11,615 bases of DNA from IDS-8 sp964607425 (GTDB taxonomy: Bacteria; Pseudomonadota; Gammaproteobacteria; Steroidobacterales; Woeseiaceae): assembly GCA_964607425.1 (NCBI GenBank), contig CAZSKQ010000105.1, positions 1 to 11,615 on the forward strand, written 5' to 3'. Of this stretch, positions 1-6,771 are shown in pieces. The translations under genes and the position numbers were made by a program. Under the pieces are notes generated by a model. That model was not told the DNA's origin. It worked only from the letters and a program-made list of their open reading frames with translations, and made no database searches. Position 1 is the stretch's first letter, and the number at the start of each line of letters is the position of its first letter.

Positions 1-43
1 GCGGCACTTGTCTTGCTGCCGTTGTGCCGCCATAGTGCCGCCC

Positions 44-817
44 ATGTCTCCGGAACTGGAATGCGCGCGCGAGGCCGCGCGAGCTGCCGCCGCGATCAGC
101 CGACGTTACTACCGCGGCAACCTCGAGGTACGCACCAAGGCGGACCGTACGCCGGTAACGCGCGCCGACATCGAATGCGAGGAGGCCATCCGCAGGATTC
201 TCCTCGAACGATTCCCGGAGCATGGCTTTCACGGCGAGGAAAGCGGACAAACGCGCGTGGACGCGGAGGCTCTCTGGCTCGTCGATCCGATCGATGGAAC
301 CAAGAGCTTTGTTCGCGGCTATCCTTTTTTCTCTACGCAGATCGCGCTGATGCGTGGCGGCGTGCCGGTGCTCGGTGTATCGAGCGGGGCGCTGTTCGAG
401 GAACTCGCCTGGGCGGAAGCCGGGGAGGGCGCGTGGCTCAACGGCGAGCGGTTGCAGGTCAGCGATGTCACCGACCTCGAGCGTGCCGCGTTGTCCACCG
501 GCAACCTGAAATCGCTCGCGGCCGGTAGCGGCTGGCCGCGCTTCGGCGAAATCGTCGCTTCGGTCGACCGTATCCGCGGCTATGGTGATTTTTATCATTA
601 CCACCTGCTCGCTGCCGGCAAGATCGATGCCGTGGTCGAATCCGACGTCGGGATACTCGACATAGCCGCGTTAGCGGTGATCGTGCAGGAAGCCGGTGGT
701 GTTTTCACCGACCTGAACGGCCGGCCGGTAGGGCTCGGGACACGCTCGGTGCTGGCGGCATCAACCGATGCCTTGCACGGTGAGCTGCTGGGGCGGCTGC
801 AAGGCTTCGTCCACTGA
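44..817 (+). CDS. Inositol monophosphatase-family phosphatase (histidinol-phosphatase-like)
   Basis: A 257-residue soluble enzyme of the Mg-dependent inositol monophosphatase superfamily, which removes phosphate from small phosphomonoesters. Visible signatures are KADRTPVT (32-39), the metal-binding Glu of GEE (64-66), WLVDPIDGTKSF (78-89, metal ligands D81 and D84) and the C-terminal GILDIAAL (203-210, D206), followed by the EAGG typical of the fold. The DPIDGTKSF form and LDIAAL tail resemble HisN-type histidinol-phosphatases more than CysQ, but substrate cannot be settled from sequence; inositol phosphate or another sugar phosphate is possible. The ATG at 44 puts the family's first helix at the N-terminus. 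No Shine-Dalgarno is seen there, and the frame is open to the window edge, with GTG at 35 and TTG at 8 as alternatives. It converges on the ABC ATPase with a 31-nt gap. Confidence 0.88.
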   Translation: MSPELECAREAARAAAAISRRYYRGNLEVRTKADRTPVTRADIECEEAIRRILLERFPEHGFHGEESGQTRVDAEALWLVDPIDGTKSFVRGYPFFSTQIALMRGGVPVLGVSSGALFEELAWAEAGEGAWLNGERLQVSDVTDLERAALSTGNLKSLAAGSGWPRFGEIVASVDRIRGYGDFYHYHLLAAGKIDAVVESDVGILDIAALAVIVQEAGGVFTDLNGRPVGLGTRSVLAASTDALHGELLGRLQGFVH

Positions 818-848
818 CCGGGCCCGTCAGCGCGCAGGGACCGGGCTC

Positions 849-1643
849 TTACGAGGCGCCCGGTTCGCCGGGGATGAACAGCGCGCGGTCGCGCCACGGC
901 AGCGTTTCCATCGGTACGGCGTACAGCTCGCTCAAGCGGCTTTCCGTCAGCACCGATGCCGTCGGCCCGAGCGCCCAGCGGCCGTCGCCGTAGAGCAGCA
1001 GGCAGCGCTCTGCGAAGCGCACGGCGAGGTTGATGTCGTGCAGGGTGGCGACCACCGTCATACCGGCACGCGCCTTGTCGGCAAACAGCCGCAGCACCTC
1101 GAGCTGGTGCTGGGGGTCGAGTTGGTTGGTCGGCTCGTCCAGCAGGTACACATCCGGATCCTGCGTCAGCACCTGTGCAATGGCGGCGCGACGGCGTTCT
1201 CCCCCCGAAAGGGTCGCGATGTCGCGATCGGCGAACGGCACGAGACCGACGCGATCGAGCGCGGCGCGCGCGGTGTGACGGTCGCGGGCCGTCTCCCAGC
1301 CGAGCGGCCCGACGTGCGGATGCCGCCCGACCAGCACGGTCTCCAGTACGGTGGCCGGGAACGCGTCGTCGACGGATTGCGGCAGCAGCGCGAGCTCCCG
1401 GGCGACCCGGGATCGCTTGTATGCGGTGAGCGGCCGGCCGCGCAGCAGCACCTGCCCCGATTGCGGCGCGCGCAGGCCGGCGAGCGTCAGCAGGGTCAGG
1501 GTTTTGCCCGCGCCGTTTTGCCCCAGCACCGCGAGAAAGTCGCCCGCCTCGAGCACGAGGTCGAGCCCGTCGACCAGTCGTCTCCCGGGCACCGCCACGT
1601 CCAGGCCCCGGCAGGCAAGGGCGGCACTGTCTGCTCTATCCAT
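849..1643 (-). CDS. ABC transporter ATP-binding protein (BtuD/FhuC/HmuV type)
   Basis: A 264-residue nucleotide-binding subunit of an importer for cobalamin, haem or Fe-siderophores, acting at the inner-membrane face. All ATPase motifs are intact: Walker A GQNGAGKT (41-48), Q-loop Q89, signature LSGGE (145-149), Walker B VYLLDE (165-170) with following PTNQLD, and switch His H202. The length and the LSGGERRR form fit the FecE/BtuD/HmuV group. The ATG at 1641-1643 has a weak AGG about 8 nt upstream. No permease or binding protein adjoins it; the closest matching partner is the FecCD-type permease at 9942-10931, same strand, 8.3 kb upstream. It may be transcribed with the protease gene, whose stop lies 77 nt upstream. 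The family is sure; the substrate is not. Confidence 0.93.
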   Translation of the reverse strand: MDRADSAALACRGLDVAVPGRRLVDGLDLVLEAGDFLAVLGQNGAGKTLTLLTLAGLRAPQSGQVLLRGRPLTAYKRSRVARELALLPQSVDDAFPATVLETVLVGRHPHVGPLGWETARDRHTARAALDRVGLVPFADRDIATLSGGERRRAAIAQVLTQDPDVYLLDEPTNQLDPQHQLEVLRLFADKARAGMTVVATLHDINLAVRFAERCLLLYGDGRWALGPTASVLTESRLSELYAVPMETLPWRDRALFIPGEPGAS

Positions 1644-1720
1644 GCGCCGAGCCTATCAGGTCGGGAATAATCGCGGGCCGGGCCTTCGCCTCGCGGGTCA
1701 CGGGTGGACCCCAAGCCGGA

Positions 1721-2485
1721 TCACTGCAGCAGCCGGATCTCCCTCGCGGTGGCATCGCCGATCACGGTATCGCGCAGGCTCCGTGGAACCATTGCATCGA
1801 TTTCCGACAGCGGGATGCGCCCACCCATGATTTCGGCATAGCGTTGCGGGTGCAGCGGCTCGCGCGCGGGCTCCGCGTACCCGTCCGGGAACGCGGGCAG
1901 TCCGGTGGCCGGGTCGTACTTGTCGGTGGCGCCGAGCGTGTGCAGCAGCTCGTGCGCGATGATGACATTGTTCATCGATGCGTAATGGCGGCCGGCGAAG
2001 GCGTTCACCACTCCCATCATGCCTTTCTGTATCCCGACCGAATTCTCGAGCACCAGGCCGTCTTGCGGCTGGTGAAAGCGTACGAAAAGCCTGATGTCCG
2101 GTGCGATCCGGTCGGCGGTTACGCGGCCGGCCCAAAGCCGCATCCTCAAGCTCCACCACATGATTCGCGGGTAACCGCCGGACGCGGGCAATGCCGGCGG
2201 CTGCTCGGCAACCTGGGGGCCGAGTTCCATGCGCAGCGGCTGTTCCGGCCCGCGTCCGAATCGCCTGGCCTCGCGCGCAATGAAAGTCTCGATGCCGGCG
2301 AAATCGCCGAGCTGCAGGGCGTCGATATAGCGCTGCGTTGCCGCGGAGCCGTCCGCATTGACGGGGTACACCCGGGCCCAGAGGCTGTTGTTCCAGTCGG
2401 TGCTGCGTGCCTGGGTCAGCCAGGTACTCAAGGATACCGTCGCGAGTATCAGCAGCAGGATCGCAATGCGCAGCGCTTTGAACAC
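1721..2485 (-). CDS. Membrane-anchored putative zinc metalloprotease (HExxHxxGxxD)
   Basis: A 254-residue protein I cannot name. Residues 3-23 form one hydrophobic segment after a basic start, so it is either anchored with the bulk in the periplasm or carries an uncleaved signal. Residues 175-190 hold a zinc-protease core, H178-E179-x2-H182-x2-G185-x2-D188, the extended metzincin pattern with Asp as third ligand. About 35 residues on, AEIMGG (217-222) could supply a Met-turn (M220). The middle part is rich in aromatic and basic residues with no motif I know. The start is GTG with no clear Shine-Dalgarno, 15 nt after the amidase stop, which suggests translational dependence on the amidase. Peptidase activity is inferred from the motif only; no close family is recognised. 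Confidence 0.75.
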   Translation of the reverse strand: MFKALRIAILLLILATVSLSTWLTQARSTDWNNSLWARVYPVNADGSAATQRYIDALQLGDFAGIETFIAREARRFGRGPEQPLRMELGPQVAEQPPALPASGGYPRIMWWSLRMRLWAGRVTADRIAPDIRLFVRFHQPQDGLVLENSVGIQKGMMGVVNAFAGRHYASMNNVIIAHELLHTLGATDKYDPATGLPAFPDGYAEPAREPLHPQRYAEIMGGRIPLSEIDAMVPRSLRDTVIGDATAREIRLLQ

Positions 2486-2500
2486 GCGGAAGGGAGTCGC

Positions 2501-4051
2501 TCAGGGCGCGCCCGCGAGCGGCGGGCGGCGTACCTGGCTCGCCTGTTCGAAGTCGTAGGCAATCCCGATCAGCGTCTCTTCGCTGAACGGTGCGCCTATG
2601 AAAGAAACACCGATCGGCAGCCCGGCGATATCACCCGCGGGCACGGTCACGGCCGCATAGCCGGAGATGGCCGCCAGCGAGGAACTGCTGACGCTGAAAT
2701 GATCGCTCAGGATATGGTCGGTCAGCCAGGCGGGTCCGTTGGTCGGCGCGACGAGTGCGTCGAGGTCGTGGTCCTCCAGCGCCTGGTCGATTGCAGCGCG
2801 TGCAATGCGCTTGCTCGTCTCCAGCGCCTCGAGATACGCGGTATCGGTGAGCGGCCCCTTGGCCTGTGCCTGCTCCATGATCTCCTGGCCGAAGAACGGC
2901 ATTACGGTCGCGGCGTGGGCCTCGTTGAAGGCGATGATCTCCGCAAGCGAAGCTATCGGTGCGTTCGATGCAGCGAGATAGGCGTTCAGGTCGGCCTTGA
3001 ACTCGTACAGCAGCACCTCGTACTCGGCATCTCCCATGCCTCCAGTGTCGATTTCGACGGGATCGACGATTTCGGCGCCATTTGCCCGCAACAGCTCGAC
3101 GCTTTGGTCGAAGATCTTGTTGATGCGGGCGTCGGAATCGGCGCCGTAGAAAGTCCGCAGCACGCCAATGCGCTTGCCGCGCAGGGCGTCTTCGTCCAGC
3201 GCCGCCGAGTAGTTTGGCACCGCGTCATCGCGGCCCGACGCCGCGGGATCTGAAGGATCCTTTGCCGCAATCGCCTCCAGCAGCAGCGCCGCGCCGCTGA
3301 CGGTGCGTGCCATCGGGCCGGCCGTATCCTGGCTGTGGGCGATCGGGATGATGCCGTCGCGGCTGACAAGCCCGAGGGTGGGTTTGATGCCGACGATGCC
3401 GTTGATCGCGGACGGGCACACAATCGAGCCGTCCGTTTCCGTGCCGATGGCGAGCATCGTGAGGTTCGCGGAGACCGCGACGGCGGAGCCGCTGGATGAG
3501 CCGCAGGGATTGCGCCGCGGATCGTAGGGATTTTTCGTCTGGCCGCCGATGCTGCTCCAGCCGCTCGAGGAGTGCGTCGAGCGGAAGTTCGCCCATTCAC
3601 TCAGGTTGGCCTTGGCGAGGATGATCGCTCCGGCCTCGCGCAGGCGCGCAACCAGGAAGGCGTCGTCCGGCGCACGGTGGCCGGCGAGCGCGAGCGAACC
3701 CGCCGTGGTGGTCATCCCGTCGCCCGTGTCGATGTTGGCCTTCAGCACCACCGGGATACCGTGCAGGGGACCGCGGCTTCCGGAAGTACGCCGCTCCCGG
3801 TCGAGCGCGTCGGCGATGGCGAGCGCGTCCGGATTGACCTCGATGATGGCATGCAGCTCCGGGCCGGCCCGGTCGATAGCCTCGATTCGCGCCAGGTAGT
3901 ACTCGACCAGTTCGCGCGACGTGAACTCTCCGCGCTCCATCGATTCCTGCAGCGCGACGAGATCCCGCTCGTGGAAATCGCGGCCGGTTGTGGTTGCGCA
4001 GGCGGCAAGCAGCAGTGCCGGCAGCCACGCAAGAAGCAAAACTCGTTTCAC
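2501..4051 (-). CDS. Amidase-signature family lipoprotein
   Basis: A 516-residue amidase-signature hydrolase that cleaves C-N amide bonds. The N-terminus is a lipoprotein signal with lipobox LAAC (acylated C18), so the enzyme should be membrane-tethered outside the cytoplasm, unlike GatA. The Ser-cisSer-Lys triad is visible: K104 in VVLKANIDT, cis-Ser near S185 in CGSSSGSA (183-190), and nucleophile S209 in GTETDGSIVCPS. The THSSSGWSSIGGQ stretch (159-171) before the Ser-rich loop resembles peptide amidases such as Stenotrophomonas Pam, so a C-terminal peptide amide or acyl amide is a likely substrate. The GTG start at 4049-4051 has a GGAG six nt upstream, and the signal peptide begins immediately. 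It heads an apparent unit with the protease. A weak -10 (TAGAAT, minus strand) lies at 4085-4090. Confidence 0.93.
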   Translation of the reverse strand: MKRVLLLAWLPALLLAACATTTGRDFHERDLVALQESMERGEFTSRELVEYYLARIEAIDRAGPELHAIIEVNPDALAIADALDRERRTSGSRGPLHGIPVVLKANIDTGDGMTTTAGSLALAGHRAPDDAFLVARLREAGAIILAKANLSEWANFRSTHSSSGWSSIGGQTKNPYDPRRNPCGSSSGSAVAVSANLTMLAIGTETDGSIVCPSAINGIVGIKPTLGLVSRDGIIPIAHSQDTAGPMARTVSGAALLLEAIAAKDPSDPAASGRDDAVPNYSAALDEDALRGKRIGVLRTFYGADSDARINKIFDQSVELLRANGAEIVDPVEIDTGGMGDAEYEVLLYEFKADLNAYLAASNAPIASLAEIIAFNEAHAATVMPFFGQEIMEQAQAKGPLTDTAYLEALETSKRIARAAIDQALEDHDLDALVAPTNGPAWLTDHILSDHFSVSSSSLAAISGYAAVTVPAGDIAGLPIGVSFIGAPFSEETLIGIAYDFEQASQVRRPPLAGAP

Positions 4052-4084
4052 GACAGGCTCCCCCCGATCCTCTTCTGGTCCCCG

Positions 4085-4090
4085 ATTCTA
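4085..4090 (-). promoter_or_regulatory. Candidate -10 element for the amidase gene
   Basis: Minus strand TAGAAT matches the sigma-70 -10 consensus at five of six positions and would give a leader of roughly 27 nt before the amidase GTG. No convincing -35 is found 16-18 nt upstream. Position between the upstream terminator and the gene supports it; the sequence match alone is weak. Confidence 0.3.
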
Positions 4091-4131
4091 GCGCGCACTA
4101 TCCCCCGTTTCCTTCGCGACGAACGGATCCC

Positions 4132-4164
4132 AATAAAAAACCCCGCGGCGCGAGCGGCGGGGTT
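4132..4164 (-). terminator. Intrinsic terminator of the candidate sRNA
   Basis: On the minus strand AACCCCGC (4157-4164) pairs with GCGGGGTT (4139-4146) around a 10-nt loop, and the stem runs straight into a T-tract (TTTTTTATT, 4132-4140). This is a complete Rho-independent terminator reading leftward. It lies upstream of the amidase, so it ends a transcript that begins in the 4165-4604 gap or in the operon beyond. On the plus strand the stem is followed by AATGAC before any T-run, so it is poor in that direction. Confidence 0.9.
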
Positions 4165-4338
4165 AATGACTCTTTTTATTTTTAAAAGAGGTAACTGGAT
4201 GCGGTAACCAGATACAGACATATTGTTATTGTTATGTGGATCTGGATCTTTTTGTTTTTGTGATTCTTGTTCTTCTGGCGTCTAAATCCTGTGTGTATCG
4301 AATCAGTTCACCGTTTCCAGTTACGCTTCGCTTGGGCA
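4135..4338 (-). ncRNA. Candidate sigma-54-dependent small RNA with AAN repeats (CrcZ-like)
   Basis: About 204 nt from the start predicted by the sigma-54 promoter (near 4337-4338) to the T-tract at 4135. The segment is far richer in A+T than flanking DNA and has no credible reading frame. Three perfect (AAN)4 tracts occur on the RNA strand: AAGAACAAGAAT (4263-4274), AAAAACAAAAAG (4248-4259) and AACAATAACAAT (4222-4233). AAN/ARN repeats are known ligands of the Hfq distal face, and Pseudomonas CrcZ, CrcY and CrcX use AAnAAnAA motifs under sigma-54 control to sequester Hfq/Crc. The ends are tied by a helix: GTAACTGG (4317-4324) with CCAGTTAC (4191-4198), continued by CGGTGA (4308-4313) with TTACCG (4202-4207). 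An inner hairpin (4240-4245 with 4208-4213, then 4233-4237 with 4218-4222) shows ACAATAACAA in its loop. The CrcZ-like role is inferred; no cbrAB or pcnB is nearby. Confidence 0.8.
4170..4190 (-). other. Hairpin preceding the sRNA terminator
   Basis: Minus strand CTCTTTT (4184-4190) pairs perfectly with AAAAGAG (4170-4176) around a 7-nt A-rich loop. It sits between the closing helix and the terminator stem. It could serve as an additional A/U-rich Hfq contact or simply protect the 3' part; its role is unknown. Confidence 0.5.
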
Positions 4339-4349
4339 AGAGCATAAAA

Positions 4350-4364
4350 GCAAGTCCCGTGCCA
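4350..4364 (-). promoter_or_regulatory. Sigma-54 (-24/-12) promoter
   Basis: Minus strand reads C-TGGCACGGGACTTGC-T, matching the RpoN consensus YTGGCACG-N4-TTGCW throughout, with the invariant GG and GC dinucleotides 12 nt apart. The -12 C falls at 4350, giving a start about 12 nt on, near 4337-4338. No gene start follows; the next element in that direction is the terminator near 4140, so the product is a short RNA. Sigma-54 promoters need an enhancer-binding ATPase, and none is encoded in this window. Confidence 0.9.
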
Positions 4365-4425
4365 GTCCCCGTTTTTCCCAGTGGTTACAGCGCTTTACTT
4401 TGACACCTGGTAAATCGGGTAGAGA

Positions 4426-4447
4426 CTTTTACTCTAATTTGTAAAAG
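4426..4447 (-). promoter_or_regulatory. Candidate activator site (perfect inverted repeat)
   Basis: CTTTTAC and GTAAAAG form a perfect 7-bp inverted repeat with an 8-nt AT-rich spacer. It lies roughly 88-110 nt before the predicted start, a usual place for an enhancer-binding-protein site. Further GTAA-type blocks (AAAGTAAAGCGCTGTAACC on the minus strand) lie between it and the promoter. Assignment to a particular activator such as CbrB or NtrC is not possible; the canonical NtrC palindrome is not present. Confidence 0.5.
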
Positions 4448-4604
4448 AATCCGACAGTTGCTGCTTCGGGGCGCCAGTGTGACGTTTTTGGGCTGAAATG
4501 CAAGTTATTGAGGTGGCTCGCTTAATCGTGAGCACGGATGTGCCCGCCGCGCACCCATTTGTCGCCAAAGTGCGACCCGGGGCGAATCTGCGAGCTTTGT
4601 AAGG

Positions 4605-6590
4605 TTATTCGACATTCAGCCGGTCCAGCAGGCCGCCGACGCTGTAGAAGCGGCCGTTGCGGACCACCGCGACCACGTGGACGGTGTCCGCGGCCCGCGC
4701 CCTCGGATCGCCCGCGATCACCACCAGGTCGGCCAGGGCGCCCGGAGCGATGCGCCCGAGCTGGTTGGCGAGCCCGAGCGCCCGGGCGCCGTTGCGGCCG
4801 GCGGCCCACAACAGCTGGTCGCCCGTCAGGCCGGCGGCTGCAAGGGCGCGCAGTTCCGCGTGCGTTGCAAGCCCCGCCGGTAGTCCGTTTGGCTTGCTGC
4901 CGACAGCCACGTTCGATGTCCCGTCGCCGAACCGCGGCAGTGCGGTGTAGCGGTGCGGAAGGGACGCCGGTTGTCGCAGTCCTTGCGCCTGGCGCACCTC
5001 GAACAGCGCGGACAGTCCCGGTGTGCCGGCATCCGCCAGTCCGGACACCATCGCGCCCGGCCCGGCGCCGAGTGCCACGCGCACGTCCTGGTACTGGATA
5101 CCCCCCGGCGAGGCGGGGAACGTGTCCGCGCCGAGGAACAAGTCAGCGCCAAGAAGAAAGCCGCTGCTCCAGGATTCCGATAGCACCGGCACGCCGAGCT
5201 CGCGCCAGCCCCGCACCAGCGCACCGTCGCCGCCGCCCGCGCCTGCGGCGGCCGGCAGGGTGACGAGTGCCGGCAGCGGTTCGCTGTCGCTTGCCGGCGC
5301 CAGGCTGGCGGGCGCCGCCCGTAACAGGCGCGGTCCCGGGGTCTCTTCGCTTTCCCAGAGCACCGCGTCGAACCAGCGGTCCGCCTCGGCGGCGACCACG
5401 GTCGTCACGCCGAAGCTCAGCAACCGCAGGCCGGCCGCTGCCTGGTTCGATGCCGGCAAGGCGGAGTACACGTCGATGAAGCCGGGCAGCACGACGACGT
5501 CGCCGAGATCGAGCACCGTTGCATTCTCCCAGTCCCGCCGCGTTTCGACCGCCGAAATGCGCGCGCCCTCGACCAGGATGTCCAGGCCCTCCCGGTAGCC
5601 GGCACGCATGCCGTCGAACAGGCGCCCGGCCCGGATCACCAGCCGGTGCCCGGGTGCGTCGCTGATCGGAAGCTCTCGCGGCGCTTTTGCCGCCGCTCGC
5701 GGTGCCAGCAGGCCGGCATCGGCGCGGAAGGGAACTTCCTCCGCCTTGAAGGCATTGATGCTGCGCTTCCGGATCACGCCGTCGGCGGCGTAATACAGGC
5801 GCTCGCGGTCCAGCCAGCTCGCCGGCGAGAGGAAGAAGTCCTGCTTCGTTGCCAGCGGGCGTACTACCGGTGGATCGGACAGGATCACCATGTCGAGGCG
5901 GTACTCGTCGCCCTCGCGGCGCAGGAAGGTGAGCAGCGTGCCGTCCGGCCGCCAGGACGGTGCCGCCAGCGGCGTGTCCGAAACCACGAGATCGACCGCC
6001 GGCTTGCCGCGGCGGCGCAGCACCAGGCGCCACTGCCCGTCGCGGCGACTGATCCAGGCAAGATCACTACCGTCCGGCGACCAGGCAGGCTCCGTTTCAT
6101 CGCCGTCGCCGCGGGTAAGGCGCCGGGCATCGCCGGTGGCGACTTCAAGCTCCCAGAGATCGAAGCCGGTACCGCGCCGATCGGACGAGAACACGACGCG
6201 CGCGCCATCCGGGTGCCAGGCAGGTTGCTGATCGTAGTGGCGGCCGTCACCGAGCGGGGAGGACTTGCCCTCCGCGAGGTCGAGCAGCCACATGCGGCTG
6301 CCGAAGGCAGACGTCGTCTGGTAGACCAGGCGCTGCCCGTCCGGTGACCATTGTGGCCGACGTGCCCGTTGCAGGTTGTCGCTGACCACCTCCGCGGCAC
6401 CGCCTTCCGCTTCCAGCACCCAGATGCTGCCGAGAAGGTCCATCGCGAGCCTGCCGGTGGCCGGCGAGACGTCGATCGCCAGGTTCGTGCCCTCGGACAG
6501 AACGACCTGGGCCGGGGCGCCGGTCGCCGTCAGCAGGAGCGGCAGCAGCAAGGCGGGAGCGATTCCGGAGCGCGAAAATCTAGCCTGCAC
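4605..6590 (-). CDS. Exported PD40 beta-propeller / degenerate amidohydrolase protein
   Basis: A 661-residue protein with a Sec signal (hydrophobic 9-22, likely cleavage after APA at 27), so periplasmic or exported. Residues 40-300 carry WD40-like PD40 (TolB-type) repeats, with cores such as WSPDG (81), WHPDG (125), WSPDG (170) and WRPDG (213). Residues 317-661 follow the amidohydrolase layout: a start strand DxLVEGARI, VVLPGFIDV (366-374) and a C-terminal GRIAPGALADLVVIAGDP. The metal site is lost: the HxH after FIDV is Y375-S-A377, the late SD is S565-K566, and residues 365-600 contain only two His. It is probably not a functional metal-dependent hydrolase; a binding or scaffold role is conceivable. 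The GTG start at 6588-6590 overlaps the preceding stop by 11 nt, implying translational coupling. Confidence 0.85.
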   Translation of the reverse strand: MQARFSRSGIAPALLLPLLLTATGAPAQVVLSEGTNLAIDVSPATGRLAMDLLGSIWVLEAEGGAAEVVSDNLQRARRPQWSPDGQRLVYQTTSAFGSRMWLLDLAEGKSSPLGDGRHYDQQPAWHPDGARVVFSSDRRGTGFDLWELEVATGDARRLTRGDGDETEPAWSPDGSDLAWISRRDGQWRLVLRRRGKPAVDLVVSDTPLAAPSWRPDGTLLTFLRREGDEYRLDMVILSDPPVVRPLATKQDFFLSPASWLDRERLYYAADGVIRKRSINAFKAEEVPFRADAGLLAPRAAAKAPRELPISDAPGHRLVIRAGRLFDGMRAGYREGLDILVEGARISAVETRRDWENATVLDLGDVVVLPGFIDVYSALPASNQAAAGLRLLSFGVTTVVAAEADRWFDAVLWESEETPGPRLLRAAPASLAPASDSEPLPALVTLPAAAGAGGGDGALVRGWRELGVPVLSESWSSGFLLGADLFLGADTFPASPGGIQYQDVRVALGAGPGAMVSGLADAGTPGLSALFEVRQAQGLRQPASLPHRYTALPRFGDGTSNVAVGSKPNGLPAGLATHAELRALAAAGLTGDQLLWAAGRNGARALGLANQLGRIAPGALADLVVIAGDPRARAADTVHVVAVVRNGRFYSVGGLLDRLNVE

Positions 6591-6771
6591 GCTCCACCTG
6601 GAGATCTTCCAGCGCGCCGTTCCCGGCCGCGAAGCTGATTTGCATCGGCTGGCAGCACACCTGGCAATCCTCGACGTAGGACTGGCTGCCGGCGGACAGG
6701 TCCAAAACGATGGTCAACGTCTCGCCGCAGTAGGGGCAGCAAATCCTCTTTTCTTCGAGCGGGGAGTTCAT
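6580..6771 (-). CDS. CPXCG-motif cysteine-rich protein
   Basis: A 63-residue acidic mini-protein with two cysteine pairs: CPYCG (C12 and C15, with C11 beside them) and DCQVCC (C36, C39, C40). This matches the small CPXCG cysteine-rich family (Pfam Cys_rich_CPXG) common in gammaproteobacteria; the spacing fits a single zinc ribbon-like site. Function of the family is unknown. The ATG at 6769-6771 overlaps the pdxH stop in a TGATG junction, and its own stop lies inside the start of the next gene, so it is embedded in the operon. Length is normal for the family. Confidence 0.88.
   Translation of the reverse strand: MNSPLEEKRICCPYCGETLTIVLDLSAGSQSYVEDCQVCCQPMQISFAAGNGALEDLQVERAG

Noticed and set aside
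1844..3253. 469-codon plus-strand frame opposite the protease and amidase genes
   Set aside because: Both opposite-strand genes carry recognisable motifs; this frame encodes compositionally biased sequence with no family signature or ribosome-binding site.
4048..4221. 57-codon minus-strand ORF starting inside the candidate sRNA
   Set aside because: It reads straight through the intrinsic terminator and T-tract and has no Shine-Dalgarno before its ATG, so it is unlikely to be translated.
4135..4338. RsmY/RsmZ-type (CsrA-sponge) RNA
   Set aside because: Only two GGA triplets occur in the transcript and neither is in an evident hairpin loop, whereas AAN tracts dominate.
4527..4576. Small hairpins (GTCGC-N6-GCGAC at 4561-4576 and GCAC-GGAT-GTGC at 4532-4543) after the PD40 gene as a terminator
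   Set aside because: Stems of 4-5 bp with no T-tract; not enough for an intrinsic terminator, so transcription from the operon may continue into the sRNA region.
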